Positions 1 through 13,390 of a DNA stretch of 64,000 nucleotides are shown here, piece after piece. Location of the stretch: positions 434,001 through 498,000 of the forward strand of contig VTFK01000228.1 in NCBI GenBank assembly GCA_009617715.1. The letters are read 5' to 3'. The position numbers were made by a program, and so were the translations under genes. The DNA is from Plectrocnemia conspersa (Eukaryota; Arthropoda; Insecta; Trichoptera; Polycentropodidae). Position 1 is the first letter of the stretch; each line of letters begins with the position of its first letter. Under the pieces are notes generated by a model that was not told the DNA's origin, did no database searches, and saw nothing but the letters and a program-made list of their open reading frames with translations.

Positions 1-1206
1 GTCCCGTAGACCGCAAATTGCAGACCTCTGCCCCTTCGGACACGTCCAAATTGAAAAGTATCCGAAGCATGTAATTAACTCGCGGCATTTCATGCTTAAA
101 CGCGAACAAAACGACTTCACTACCGACTGACTGCCCGCAAAGTGATTCAACCCTGAAACGCCCGACTTGATGCAAATAAATCTTTGTACTTGACTGATTT
201 CTCAATTATCTATTACACGTTCTAAAATATGAACATGCTTAAAAATTTAAGTAACTCTTTCATTTATATTTAAAAAAAATAGTGATAGCACTGTCATCAT
301 TATTATTTAATGAAATAATTAATACGCATGTCTGACTCCTTAAATGTCAATACTCAATAATCAAAAATTAAGATAAAATCCAAAATAAAATTTCATTTAA
401 CTTTTTTGTAACATATTGTTATAAAATTCGCACAGTGTTATAATTGACATTTTAATTAAATTTATGTATAAATTCGCTTCAGGCGCGTATGGGGTGCTTA
501 AAAACAACAGATTATAGCTTACAGTGGCTGGTGTGTATTATAATTAATATTTTCCGTAACAATGAAAATTTGAGTACTTAAATCTGGCCAATTAAATAGA
601 AATGCAATATTTATTACGGCTTACTCTTTTACATGGCTTTTAAAATTAATAATATTTTATTAGAATTGTTAAAGTAACTGGTTAATTTTACTGTTTACTA
701 TAAAACCAAACCATAATCAGAAATTAAGCCGATTAATAAGCGAAATAAATTTTAGTTATTTAATTTCCTTGAATGGATACGGAAATTTTGCATCTATTTC
801 TTAGCAATTTAATATTTATGTAGTATTTATTTGACGTTTTATAATTTTTGACAAGTCTTTATTAAAATTCACATTTCACACTTCCAACTAGAGAATTCAT
901 TCCCGAACCAAAATTTTAATCCCGAGATTTCAAGATTGCAACAATCATTTCATAAAAATATATAGTTTTTAATATATTTTGTTAGATTTCCATACTATTT
1001 ATGAAATAGGTAAAAATTATAAAATAAATTTTAAGTTTTATAAGGCATTTATTTTTAATAAAAAATATTAACATAATTATTTTTGTATACACAATAAAGA
1101 ATATATAATACCATAATACTTTATTGTGTATACGTGCCATTAAAGAGCTATCGTTTTTCTATTATTTTTTTTCGTTTTCTAAATTATTTTTTTAAGGTTT
1201 AAAAAC
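1..1206. other. AT-rich non-coding stretch
   Basis: I see no gene here. The first 180 bases are relatively GC-rich and the rest is AT-rich with many short A and T runs. No open frame has domain content. It may be intronic to the sidestep-type gene that starts further right, but nothing in the sequence proves that. Confidence 0.5.
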
Positions 1207-1460
1207 CCTAGGGTTGTGACTTTGTAGTCAGTGAAACGTTTGGTGGAATCTAGTTAAATTATATAACATTTGCGACAAACGATAAATGGTGAGATGTTTT
1301 CTCCGAGCGGTGGTGGAGAAGCTGATGTAGGGATGATGTCCGTGGGAGGTCCTCAAAGGTCTTGTAGTTGGCGTGGCACTGACAATATAGCATTTCTGCT
1401 ACGGTGGTGCTCGTATGCATGGCATATGTCTGTCTGTCAAACAAACTTTTTCTAAACGGT
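1207..1460 (+). repeat. Dispersed repeat X, 5' portion (copy 1)
   Basis: This segment matches 4141-4300 in the same orientation. Shared stretches include gactttgtagtcagtga, gtggtggagaagct and gggatgatgtccgtg. Short open frames on the minus strand of both copies look alike only because the DNA is repeated, so I do not treat them as genes. Together with the copies at 4140-4860 and 8331-8560 it suggests a dispersed mobile element, possibly an LTR. The class is not established. Confidence 0.6.
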
Positions 1461-4139
1461 AAACCGTAGCGACGTGACATTTGTACATGTCGTTTTCGAT
1501 TACGTGCTACTGCAATGCGTAAAAATAAGGGACGAAAATTTTTTTTATATTACCAAGAATTGCAATATTTGTAATAACAGGATGAATACAATTAATTACA
1601 GTGAATAAAGAATTAATTTAAATCTATTACCATCAAAGCCAAATAATTTATGTAGTTTAAAATATATATAAAATACCTAATTATAAAAGTAAAAATTAAT
1701 TTTTATTCTACGATTTATAATTTATCTTTATTGTAAAATGTTTAGATACGATCAAGCTGAGCATTCAAAAGACTTAATCGGCCAATAGCAAAGCCCCAAC
1801 GATGAACCGACTTTTAATATACGTTCGCACAGGGTGGCTCAACCTCTGTTTTGGCTTTATAATACGGAAATAATATTCGTTTTTTTAGATGACTCATCAA
1901 AATACCCAATTGCATCATTAATTTCTAGTCTGCTCATTTTCAATGTGTTTTCGTATCAGTCTTTTATGTTATTGAAATTCCGATTTTTTTACCGTTCGTG
2001 TGACACATGCCGGCCGCCCCATATAGGTAGTTTTATTGCTATTTTGCATTACTTGATTTTAATAGTCTTAACGTGACTTCAATACATTTAAAAATTATTA
2101 TTTAAGATATAATTTATTCAAATTTATTAAATGAATTATATTTATTAATTCCAAAAGTTATGTGTCGCAAAAATTATTAATGGTATTTTTTTTTTGCTAT
2201 ATGTGTTTTTTATCTTAAATAAGTTTGATGTGTGTTAGTTTATATGTATATATTTATTATATTAATATTATTATGTATTACTGTAAAATATATAAACAAA
2301 GGTACTCTAAAACGTATATAAATTTTTAATAATATTTTTATGATGTTGGCACGAGCTATTTATATACTAGCTATTAAATGAAAGCTTTGTCATGCAACTT
2401 TAATAACCGGTCATGCGGGTCACTTTGCTCTGTATTATTACATTTTAACTTATGAATATGAAAAATTAAATTAAAATACACAACTCAACCTATATTTTTT
2501 TTCATGTTTATTAATGCAGTGTTAAGTTATGCAAATAATATAAATATTAATTTTTATATGAATATTTTTATTATTAACAGAAAATAATAATTTTAGTGTA
2601 TTTTAAGTATTTTTAAATTATATCATCCAACTTAAATCCAGTCTGAATTACGATGTCGTGATTTCAGTCCTTCTCGAGTACCAATTTAGTCCCAAAACGC
2701 TATTCGTGCTTCGTTAACTCAACAACCATAACATCCTAAAGCTAAACATTACACCCACGAGTCTCACTCAGCTATCGACCGAAACAGCAATTGCAACCAT
2801 AACAATTGTATTGCACATTCGCTGAATGAAGGTTAAATGGCTCGTGTTTGAAATATCGTTTTTTAATTCGTTCCTCGAAATCCAGATCGCCTTTTCATAG
2901 ATCGTGGAAAAGTTGGTTAAAAAAATGCTGTAAAATCTCGACTGGGAAAACTCGCTTTGGCCATACACTCGTTAAAGTGGCATTAAGCGTGACTCGTTTT
3001 GTTATGGCCATTCTTCAAATTAGAGGCGGCAACGAATGCACATGGCGAGTTTTGAAAATGCACAACGCTGTTGAAAAATGTATTGTTGAACATTCGCGTA
3101 TTGTTCCGTATGAATAATGCAATTTTGATGTCGGCGAATATTTCCCACAGAATTTAAAATATGTTTCATTATTACATTGGCTTTTTTAGAATTGAAAAAA
3201 TGTAAACCTGCTTTATTATATAAAGTTTATAAATTAAATGGACCGATATTACAATGTAACACACAAAAATATTTTTATATTTTGCCTACTAAATCTGGCG
3301 ACAGTGGCAATAAGATATAGTGAACGATTGTTACCGAGCACTATAAAAATTGTGAATAATATAAATCGCGATACGACTTCTCTAAAAATATAGAAAGCGT
3401 GGGTTTATCAATGAATAGTTTGATTAGGCACGCGTTTGTCAGTGCTTTCGAGAAACTTTTTTTAAAAACAGTTTTGAGCCACACCAATCTTGAATCGTTG
3501 AACAGAGCAGAAAAAATTTTTTTTTTTTTTTTTGCCTGGCGTTTCGGTTTCTCTAAACCATTGCTTTATCTGGCTATCTAAATTTAGGAAAAATGTTATA
3601 AAAAAATAATCAATGCTTTTTAGCAGGCCCAAGCGGGTTATGTCTTTGGCCGGCATGCTCCATTAAAGACTCCATCGACATGAGTTTCATACACGGAACG
3701 AGACTCTCTTTAAAGAGTCAGTCAAAAGTCTGATCCACCTCGTTAGATGCATCTCGCTGACAACAGCCTCTATCTGGCGCGTCGTTGAGGGTCTACGCCC
3801 TCAGATGAAGTACTCCATAAACTATGTGTATTGACGTATTCTATAAGTATTGTTAAAATATATCAATGGACCAAATTTTTTAAAAAATGTAGAAAAAAAA
3901 TATTTTAGTTAATGATTTTGTTAGACTATGATACATACTATGAATTACATTAAAGCTCAGACTTTTTGTTATATTTTTATACATTTTAATACAAGATTAA
4001 AAAAATACTTAAAGTACTCTTCAACACTATTTTTAAAAAAATACACTTTCTACTAGCAAAACTAATGAAAGTATTTTTTTTATTACTCCATTTTCAATGG
4101 TAATCATACAGCAGCGTTTACCATTGAAAATTATTTAAT
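1461..4139. other. Non-coding stretch
   Basis: No gene was recognised. The part at about 2630-3110 is less AT-rich than its surroundings and has a 66-residue and an 89-residue open frame on opposite strands, but neither has recognisable domain content. The part at about 3640-3820 is also GC-richer. The rest is AT-rich. Confidence 0.45.
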
Positions 4140-4860
4140 GTTTGGGAACCCTAAGAGGTGATGACTTTGTAGTCAGTGAGACTCAGGGTTACATTATATT
4201 TACAATTGTTGTGAAATGGCAATGTTTTCTCCAAGCGGTGGTGGAGAAGCTTGCGCAGGGATGATGTCCGTGAGAGGTCTTCAGCGTTAGAGGTACAGCG
4301 GAAGTTAATCCCTCTGCTACGATGGTGCTCGGTATGGAGGAGCTCCTCTCGGGATGTGAGCGTCCATGACAATATGTTGTCCGCGTGCGGCGGGCATCTG
4401 CTGGTTCTTTCGAGTGGCTGCTGGTGACTGCCTCTCCTCATCGGAGTTAAGGCGTAATTTTCCAAGGCTGCAAAGCTTTCTGACCAATCACAATTACGCA
4501 AGAACGTTCAGCTAATCGCTGCAGTCGCTTCTTAGAACGGCGAAATATGTATACGCCTTTAGAACACGACGTTCGCTTGATAGGCATTGCCCAAGGTCGT
4601 ATTGTATTGCAACGGGAATCTTGTAGATCCGGTGATTTATTATATCCGTGACTTTTTCACAACAAAAAAATATTCTCTCAATGACGGAGAATATTTACAG
4701 TAAGAACAAAACTCGTGTTATTTATGTGGTCGTAACGAGGGCTGTGTGATCCCAAACCTTTACGCTCTTGTCCTGTTTCCTTGTTGATAAATGATCATTT
4801 TGACCACAGTAAATTTGAGACAAAAACTGTGTTAAGACCCTTTGCTTAGCTTCTTTGGCA
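4140..4860 (+). repeat. Dispersed repeat X, longest copy (possible solo LTR)
   Basis: The left part (4141-4300) matches copy 1 at 1207-1460. The right part (about 4640-4860) matches 8331-8560, with shared text such as ctctcaatgacggagaat and aacaaaactcgtgttattta. It is therefore the one place where both halves occur together, in about 700 bases. That layout fits a solo long terminal repeat or another non-coding mobile element. I found no polymerase or gag coding beside it. Confidence 0.55.
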
Positions 4861-7800
4861 AAATAGAACACCACCATGAAAAAACATTTTTTTCAAAATA
4901 AGTCAAAATATCTGCTATGAATCAAAAAGCATATATCGCAAACGCCTTAAAAAATTTAACACGTGTATTCGGAATTACCATTCGTATTCTTATCTAAAGG
5001 TTAAAGGCAATTTGTTTTAAAAAAATTGGCTGTCCCACCGAAAGGGGCGAAAAAAAAATCTTTTTTGGAGGAGTCATCACTATAAATACGGAAATGATCA
5101 CATCTTCAGACATTTTCACTAAGTTCTACCGAACTTCAGACAATTTATTATATCTTTAAAACAAAAATAAATTCCCTTAATTATATAAAATATATATTAC
5201 ATACTACAATAGTTTTTTATCGAACGTAAATAATTATTGGTTCGTTGTATATCAACATTCAAAAGTACGTTTTGTTTCGTTATTTTTTTTTGCCATCCTG
5301 TATAATTTGCTATAATAACTTTATTATATAATAAAAAAATCATATAAAGACGACCATAAAAGAACATTTTTCAGCTAAGGAAAAAAAATATCATAAACAT
5401 AAAAAAATAGTAAAACCAGATACTAATATAATACTACAATGAGTCTTCAAAAATCTTATCAAATTACGACCTAACTCGACCTTAAATACTCTCTGATATT
5501 CGTTTATGAGGTTAAAAAAAACTATATAAATCAACTTTAACCTCAGGACACGACATACAATACAAATTTAAACCCCATGATACAACCCTTTATATCGCAC
5601 GTTAACAATTAATGGTTGATGAAACATGTACTTTCAAAAAATGGTTAATTTTTTTTCCTTGAACGTTTATGTTAAAATATATGTTCTATTTACTTATATC
5701 GCGCCAGTTGAAAAATCAACATAAAGAATAAATATTTGCTATAAAGGGACCGAAAGTTTTCTATTATACATTGCTTGCATATTTATTATACGGAATTTAA
5801 ATTGATTCTAATCCTAAATATTTATGAACTGCTTAAAAGTGATTATTGTTGAATTTTATGTAACAGTATGTTCAAAAAATACTCGAATCAAATATTATGA
5901 TTATATAAATCTCGTTAATCCATTACAGTGCAAATAAAAATTAATTATTAAAAATAAAGTAGAAAAATTAAGCTATACTTAAACCAAATATATTTCGATT
6001 ATCAACTTTTAATTACATAAGGGCTGAAACATTAAGGCGATATGGGTCAAAAAGATCCGCTATATTCATATAATACTTCTATTAATCAGTAACTAAATAT
6101 AACGCTAAGGTCAACGAAGGTCAACAGAAACGATGGCATACACATCTGTGAATTTTCAACGCATCGAACTAAACGAGCCCAAATCGAATTGGTCTAGGTC
6201 CATAATTTTATTTATCGCCGTTTATTGACCAATTGACGGCTCGGGGTCCGTATCACCCCCGGGGTCATGAATGTGTTGCGCTTAGTGATTTATAGCCGAC
6301 TCTAAATTAGCCAACGAACGTTATGGCGTCTTAAATAAATATATTGACTACTTGCCACGATGCGTGGGTTGTAACTTAACACACCATATCCGTGTTAATT
6401 GCGGATTGCGATCTATTTATTGTATTGTTAATGCTTGTGATTATTTCTGGTCTTATGATAATAAATAATTAAACTACGCTTTTTCCTTACAAGGCTTAAA
6501 ATTCCAATTAATGGCATGATTATGGTTTTTAAATCATCTAAGTGGCACTTTAAGTACTTTTGTGGTTTTTAATAAGGAATCGCCTCAAGACCTCAGCCGG
6601 AAATCTTTTGATGTCGAAAATGGTTTCATAATAACTTCCTTTCAACTTGAATTTTATTATAGGACTTATATAAATATATTTGCGAATTGAAACTCATGTT
6701 TTTGATTTACATGTAAATAAAACATAGGATCTTTTAAATTAACTAATGGCTTTTAAATAGGCTTTATTGCTACAATATTATTTTTATTTGACAGAAAGTC
6801 ACTAAATTCAACCCTGATTTACTACCAAATATAAATTGGATCGAAATAATAATAAGATTTTGTATAATAGTTCTGCAATGTATTGTATTATTACGTTAGC
6901 ATAATTTTTACAAACCATTTTTTTTTATTAAAAAACAAATTTATTTGCTCATTTTTTATGTTACATCTATATGTATTATATTAATTATATAATTCTGTGA
7001 ATTTTTCGCATAATTTAGTCAAAAATTATTATACAATATATAACACCAAAATTAATTTTGCTATCACAGTTTAAATTTCCACCCAAAAAATCAGCTTAGA
7101 AAATTATAAAATATTTTGCTATTCGAACGGAGGTGCCGTTTAAAATGTACTTCTATTTACTTTTTTTATAACTTCGTATAGTTTTAACGAGGTGGAATTA
7201 GCTTTGAGGCCTTACTTCGTGGTCCAGTGGCTGTAAGACATAATTAAGGAGATTTACAAGAGATGCAATGCCATATATCAATGTTAACCTGTAGCAGTAA
7301 CGGACACCGAAATGCTAGACAATTTCATACATCCACCATAATGAGGCTAAAGTGTTCCATTTAACGTCCATATGTTGTATAATCACACATTCAATGCCCC
7401 CATAAGTCCTTATAAGCATATTAATTGGAAAAGTTATTATACATCCTGGATAACGGGCGTTTAATTATATATAAACGTAAACACGCTTATGTAGATTTAA
7501 TAATTTTATTTACACTTTTTGTATGTGTATGTTAGCTCCTTTTATATAAAGGTATAATGTATATTTTTAATTAATTATATTGCTATTTTAATGGAAATTT
7601 ACATAAACAAGTCAGTCAATAAAATTCCAGCTTCTACGAAAAATATTAATCTCTGTTGATTGCTTTTTATTTATTAAAATATGTATATGATTAATATCTA
7701 TTGATAATAATGTAATTAATATTTTAAAATACAATTAAATGCTAACTACACATCATACCATAATAAATCATCAGTTGAATAAGGTTCCTTATTTTACTAC

Positions 7801-8330
7801 ATAACAGTGAGTAATTAGTTATTTATTTTATAATAAAAATATCGTTTACTATTTCGGGTTTTGCGGCTGGAAAAATTTGGTAACAGTGTACAATTTCCCA
7901 AAATGAATTATTTTATAGAATGAGCGCTTGTGGATAAGTGATGTCTTATGTTTGATCCGCTGGGGTCTCTTGTGTTTGTTGTCGTTGTTTATTCTCGGTC
8001 TCGGTCTGGTTGACCGTCTCAAATCGTATAATTATCTACTCTCAAACGTGTGATTTTTTCAACCTTCTTATCTCGAATAGCTTGATCTTCTACTGATGTG
8101 ACAGAGTGGCAAATCTATTATACTTTTAATTTGAGTGTCTGAGTATTCGTCTCTGGCGATTCAGAGATGCAGTAATTAGTTGTCCAATTATACCTACTAC
8201 ATATGTTCACGCTTTAAATAGATGAAATTTTAAGGTAAACACATTTCAAATATCAGTATTGCTATTGCAATACTGATATTAAATAGCCCATGACAGAATG
8301 TCCGTGACATACTGTCATGACAGTATATCC
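4861..8330. other. Non-coding stretch
   Basis: No gene was recognised. Composition is strongly AT-rich except for a GC-richer island around 6110-6400. A near-perfect short hairpin lies at 8249-8280 (14-base arms around tatt), followed by tandem-like tgacatactgtcatgacag text just before the repeat X fragment. Confidence 0.45.
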
Positions 8331-8560
8331 GTGACAGTTCCGCAATGAAGAAATATGCTCTCAATGACGGAGAATATTTACAGTAAAAACAAAACTCGTG
8401 TTATTTATGGGATTTCTTCTGGTCGTAACGAGAGCTTTTGTGTGTGGTCCATCTTTTACGCTATTGTCTTGTATTATTGTTGATGGATTACACAGTAAAT
8501 TAACGCAAATTTTGAGAATAAGTCCCTTTCAAACGTAGGCATCTGTGTATGGTCGCCACA
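8331..8560 (+). repeat. Dispersed repeat X, 3' portion (copy 3)
   Basis: This is similar to 4640-4860 in the same orientation, including the ctctcaatgacggagaat block and the following tcgtaacgag segment. The 5' half of the repeat is missing here. Confidence 0.6.
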
Positions 8561-8754
8561 AATGCAAAAAATCTGGAAATTATTATAAAAAATAGTTCAA
8601 TGAATTATTAACAATATTCGTAAGCATTTAAATTAATACAACGAGTTTAACCCCAAGTTATGATCATTTGAAGTTACATATATAATATATATTTTAATAT
8701 TTAGCTTTTGAAGGTTTATATCTCATTTTAAATTTACCTCAAATATAAATTGTA

Positions 8755-9835
8755 ATGCCTGCACTACACTTTCTGGAAGCTGGCCAAGGTTGGCCAAGGA
8801 GGAGAATATAGTGGGTTACTTTGGTCGAGTTCGGTTCTGCCCGCTCTAAAATCTCTTGGAAGTTGTCCGAGGTTACCGAGAACGGGAGGTTCATTGGGGG
8901 TAATTAAGTCGACTTGGCCAGCTTCGAGCGCTTCCAAACATTGTCGGCAAACGGACCAAAGTCAAAGCTGCTCTTTCGAGCGCGAGCAGTGAGATACTCC
9001 CCCTTTCGCTCTCTCGTGTGTTAAGTGACGACAGTGAGAGAGATTATGATATGGTGTTTCGCAAACTGAGATAGAACGAGTAACTCGCTTCAATTTCAGT
9101 ATGCGCGTAGGTGTCCTATGGTCAACACGCATGTCGAGCGCTGCATCGTGGTCACGTGGTCAAGTTATAATACCACATGCTTAACGGAGGCTTTAACAAA
9201 CTCTTACTGACATCTTTGAATATGTTAGGACACCCAAAAGGATTAATTATATTTTTGATAGTATATTCTTCTAACATATATAGTTATTATATTTTTTTAT
9301 ATAAAATTAAATAATTAGTGGTACTTGATTTTGTTAAAAAAATTGTTTTGAATATCCTTATGTATTTTCCTAGATCAGTTTATATAAATGTCACAGTATA
9401 ACGAATTCTTATTTAAAATTGACGGCGACAACTTCTAGGATAGTCACAGACGTGGTGTTCGTATTCTGAAGTATAATTTTAATGCCTTATGGTATTTTGC
9501 AAAAGCCGACAAATATTTTGCGTAAATTGAATATTTACGACCGAAAAGTTTTCACTGATATTGTATTGGTGAGTGCCCACACAAACTTTTATAATTATCA
9601 GTAGCGTAATTTTAATAATACGACAATTTAAAAATTGCAATTATTTGGCACATTTTTGGATCGCGCGCAAATATGCCAGCTGTACGTGACAGCAGCCGCC
9701 GCCCGGACGTCATTCACGTCCGCCGTCCGGACGATATAAGAAATTTGTGGCAGTGTGGCCGCTACTCGGAAGTCGGTACCTCGGCCGACTTCAGCTGAAC
9801 TTCGGCTCGGACAACTTCCAGAGAGTAGGCAAGCA
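8755..9835 (+). mobile_element. Repeat element Y, copy 1 (non-autonomous, about 1.08 kb)
   Basis: The whole segment is closely similar, in inverted orientation, to 38632-39713. Both copies have related ends: outermost bases like atgc followed by a tacactctctggaag-type sequence at one end, and its inverted counterpart at the other. This fits a DNA element with imperfect terminal inverted repeats. There is no transposase. The interior is GC-rich and contains a CG-rich palindromic part around 9700-9740 and a CT/GA-rich block at about 8985-9048 that recurs elsewhere in the window. Superfamily unknown. Confidence 0.65.
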
Positions 9836-12800
9836 TTAATGTGAATTTGGGCTTTTAAAAGCCAATTAATTGCCGTTCTCACCACATCCATCTGCTATCA
9901 AATATATTTAAAGCTTTGGGCATTTCTCTTCAAGCTTAAATAAATTCATTTTTCGTAGAGAATGGATTTTTTTAACTAGTTTATTATAAAAATATAGTTA
10001 ATTACGAAAATAAGTCTTATCAAAAGCAGATTAATCCAGAATTTTAGGAGAATATTTTCCGAATTTTTTTGATTAAGAGTAAATATTTTATTACAGAGAG
10101 TGAGGTGCAGGCAATAAAGGTTTACTATATTTAAAATGTTAACATTTAGGTATACTTTTAACTAATTGTGTGTTTGTTATTTAATAAATTAAAACTTATA
10201 TAAAATAATTAGAATTGCAAAATTTTAAGTATTGTAGATTAAAACTTACTAAATCAGTATAGTTAAGTATACATTAAAATAAAATAGAGTAGTTAAATAT
10301 ATTAAATAGCTTAAATTTTTGTCAAAATTTATCCTTAATATCATTTAAACACATTTATTAAAAAAGTATTACTAGAAATGAGTTGAATGAGTTCAACCCA
10401 AGATACAACCATTTATCTGATAACTCTGGCTTTAATTAATATTTTATATTAGTTGTTCTAATTTCAGTGATACTTTTATTGAAAATATATTTTAATAATA
10501 GTTTGAATTTTAAATTATTATAAATTAAATTTACTTTTGGTTACGACATAAATTTATTTAAATTCGTCCTCAAGATGCAATTAAATAAAATATGTAAAAA
10601 CATTAAATCTAAAAATGAATTTACAAAATAGCTATATATTTTTAATAAGTCTCACAAATAAATCTTAATTTTAATAATGATTTAATAATTTAAATATTTA
10701 TTGCCATTTTTCGATATTTGTTTTTATTAAATAAGCGATATTAATTATTATACGACCATGCGACTTCAACGTCTTTAGATTAACCCCAACATACGACCCA
10801 ACTTTTTTTATTTGTATAAAATTAACGAGCTTAAAATTTATTTAAGTGCACAAATTGCTTTAATAAAATTTTATTGGTCAAATAAAGTTCATATCTGCAT
10901 TTAATAAAACCTTTTAGCAGAAATTTACCAATCAAATGTGTTAATTGCTTATTTAGAGATATATCTAAGTTTTGATAAAATATTTATTTGAAGCATATTT
11001 TGTAAAACCACCGTTAAAAAATATTTATTTACCATAGACAGTACTCTTAAACGGTTAAGCTCGTACTTTACTGAATAATGTGTAAAGAACCTCATTTATA
11101 CATCACTCGTTTCTTATTCCATAGCTCAGTAAACGCTTCCCATGTAACTCTGATCTTTCTCAAGTCGAATGAATGAATTGGGGAGATGATATTTTATTCA
11201 GAACTGGTAATTTGGCTTTGCTCTAAACGGAGTAAATTACCGTCGATAAAATTATATAAATAAAATATATCTTTAATTCCTAATTGATGATGAAGTTTTA
11301 ATGATGCTTTATTGTTATATTATAATTTATTAATAAAACCTTTCAAATATATGTCGTGTTTTAATAATTTCCTTTCAATAAACTAAGACTGCAAAATGGC
11401 GTGATGATATTCAGCTCGCAACTGGATATATCGCGTTGCACTAACTAGGGTAAATTAGAGCTCATAAAATAACAATTTACCCGACGGCTTTCTTCAAGAC
11501 TGACGTAAATTTTGTTATATTCTCCTTTATTATGAGTAGGCGGGTGTGTATAGTAGGGAGAACCTGTGTTAAACAGACATCTGTAGTTTATCAAAACCAG
11601 AGCGTTCCAAAGTTTCCAAAATTTTCATAAATTGCTCATATATAACATATTATACTTGAGGAACAACTTATCTTCATCACAAATATTTATCTCTAACCGG
11701 CGTGATTTTTAAAACTTATTTTCTCTAATATGTTATTTATTTTTACGGCTACTAAACTTCATTTTTTACCAAAAAATTATGTTAAATTTTTTTTTTTTGA
11801 AATAAAATATTATATTACAAATAAAATTAAAATAAATAAATTTAAAAGTTACTTTATATTTTACTAACGATACTTTTAATATTTTTTCAAAACAACGTTA
11901 TATGATACAATACATAAAATTCTTTAAATCGAAGGACTATTCAATTTATTCAATATTTGTTTTATAAAAGAGTCTATTTGATCCAAGTTTACCCTTCACG
12001 CTGTATGGTGTGCTTGTGTGCTTTTCAGTCGAGATTTCACCCTCGATTGCGTTCGAAGGGTTATTATCGCTGGAAAATTGCGTTTTTATCCCTCCACCCC
12101 GAGATGAAACAACCCTTTTATGATACCGTGAAATATTTATAATGCGGCCCACCTGCAACACTTCACGCGAGATTGGCTCGTTTCGTTTAACGTTAAGATT
12201 TACACTAGGCGGGGTCGTTAACTTCCGGTTTGATACGTTTAACTGCATTTCCGGTGTGATCGAATAAATTGAATTGATACTCATTTATGATTTATATATC
12301 TATTTTAGAATAAATTATTTCTAAATGATTTATTTTACATATATAAGAAGGATATAATGCAGAATATATTACTAAAGCATTTAATTTTTGTATTATATTA
12401 TATTTTGCAATTTCTAATAATTTAAAAATATACATTATCATGTGAATATGTCGGATGATTTTCATATTTTAACTTTTAACTGCTTGTGAACTTTTAGAAT
12501 TAATAAATCTTAATTCCTCCGAGCCTTTCTAGCGCCCTAATTACGCAAAGAATTGTTCCTTATATGAAAAATCCCTGATTTCTGGACTGTGGAAGTTTGA
12601 CGTGAAGAGGGAATCGGCAGTTTTTGATATTTTTCATCTGTCGGTAGCTCCTCTCGTTTGCCAGCTCGTACGAACTTAGTGAGAGCTCAATTTAATAATT
12701 TAGACACTGTGCTTCCGTTTTAATACACTTGTATAGCATAAGGGAGGCTTAGTGCTCGCCCACTATTCGTTACAATGCCAATTACGAATGCGGATGTAAA

Positions 12801-12969
12801 TCAGTATTATTTAGAATTCGCACATATACTTAATGCCCTAAAATGTTACTCTTGCTATAGGCTATATTTTGTTATTAGCAGTATAATTGTCGGAAGATCC
12901 TAGAGAGTTTTTTTTTATATGATATTTTTTTAATTATCAGAATAATTTGAGGACCACTCTTACTCAGCC
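9836..12969. other. Non-coding AT-rich stretch
   Basis: No gene was recognised. A GC-richer segment at about 11970-12260 has a 112-residue open frame on the minus strand without recognisable domains, so I do not call it. The rest is low-complexity AT-rich DNA. Confidence 0.45.
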
Positions 12970-13390
12970 GCGTGTCAAAAACAAAACGCTCACTGCACCC
13001 TAAGAACAATGGTGCAGCCCATTCGGCGCAATAACTCCCCAGCGCAGCGTGAGCAGCCGCCGGCCTGCGGTCGCCAACCTTTTCGCCAATTAATTAATTA
13101 TTAACATACAGCAGCGTATCCTTTGATTCCGCCGGTCATAATTTCGTGTAACCGAAAGCGGCAGCGCCACAATGGGTACCGCGGGCAACAATGGCCGCCT
13201 AATAATTGCCTAGCTCGTGTTTATTAATTGATCCGAATTCACTAGCGAAAGCCCAGGCTAGGCCTAGGTCAAATGAACCGCGGTACATTTTAAGGTCTGA
13301 AACCGCAAACGTATTGTTAGCGGCCGAAACTAAACGCGGTCAGGCGCCCTACGGGATCAACAGTTTGGATTAATGTGCTTTCCGATACCT
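12970..13390. promoter_or_regulatory. GC-rich non-coding island, candidate regulatory DNA
   Basis: This block is far richer in G and C than the surrounding sequence and contains no long open frame. It includes runs such as gcagccgccggcctgcgg and tgggtaccgcgggcaacaa, and a ttaattaattatta segment of the kind homeodomain proteins can bind. Within a probable large intron this composition suggests a conserved non-coding element such as an enhancer. That is inference from composition only. Confidence 0.35.

Noticed and set aside
4151..4501. 116-residue minus-strand open frame with similarity to another at 1259-1480
   Set aside because: The similarity follows the DNA repeat; no domain and different flanks, so it is treated as repeat DNA.
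11946..12284. 112-residue minus-strand open frame
   Set aside because: No recognisable domain, no splice partners, and a GC-richer patch that opens frames on both strands.
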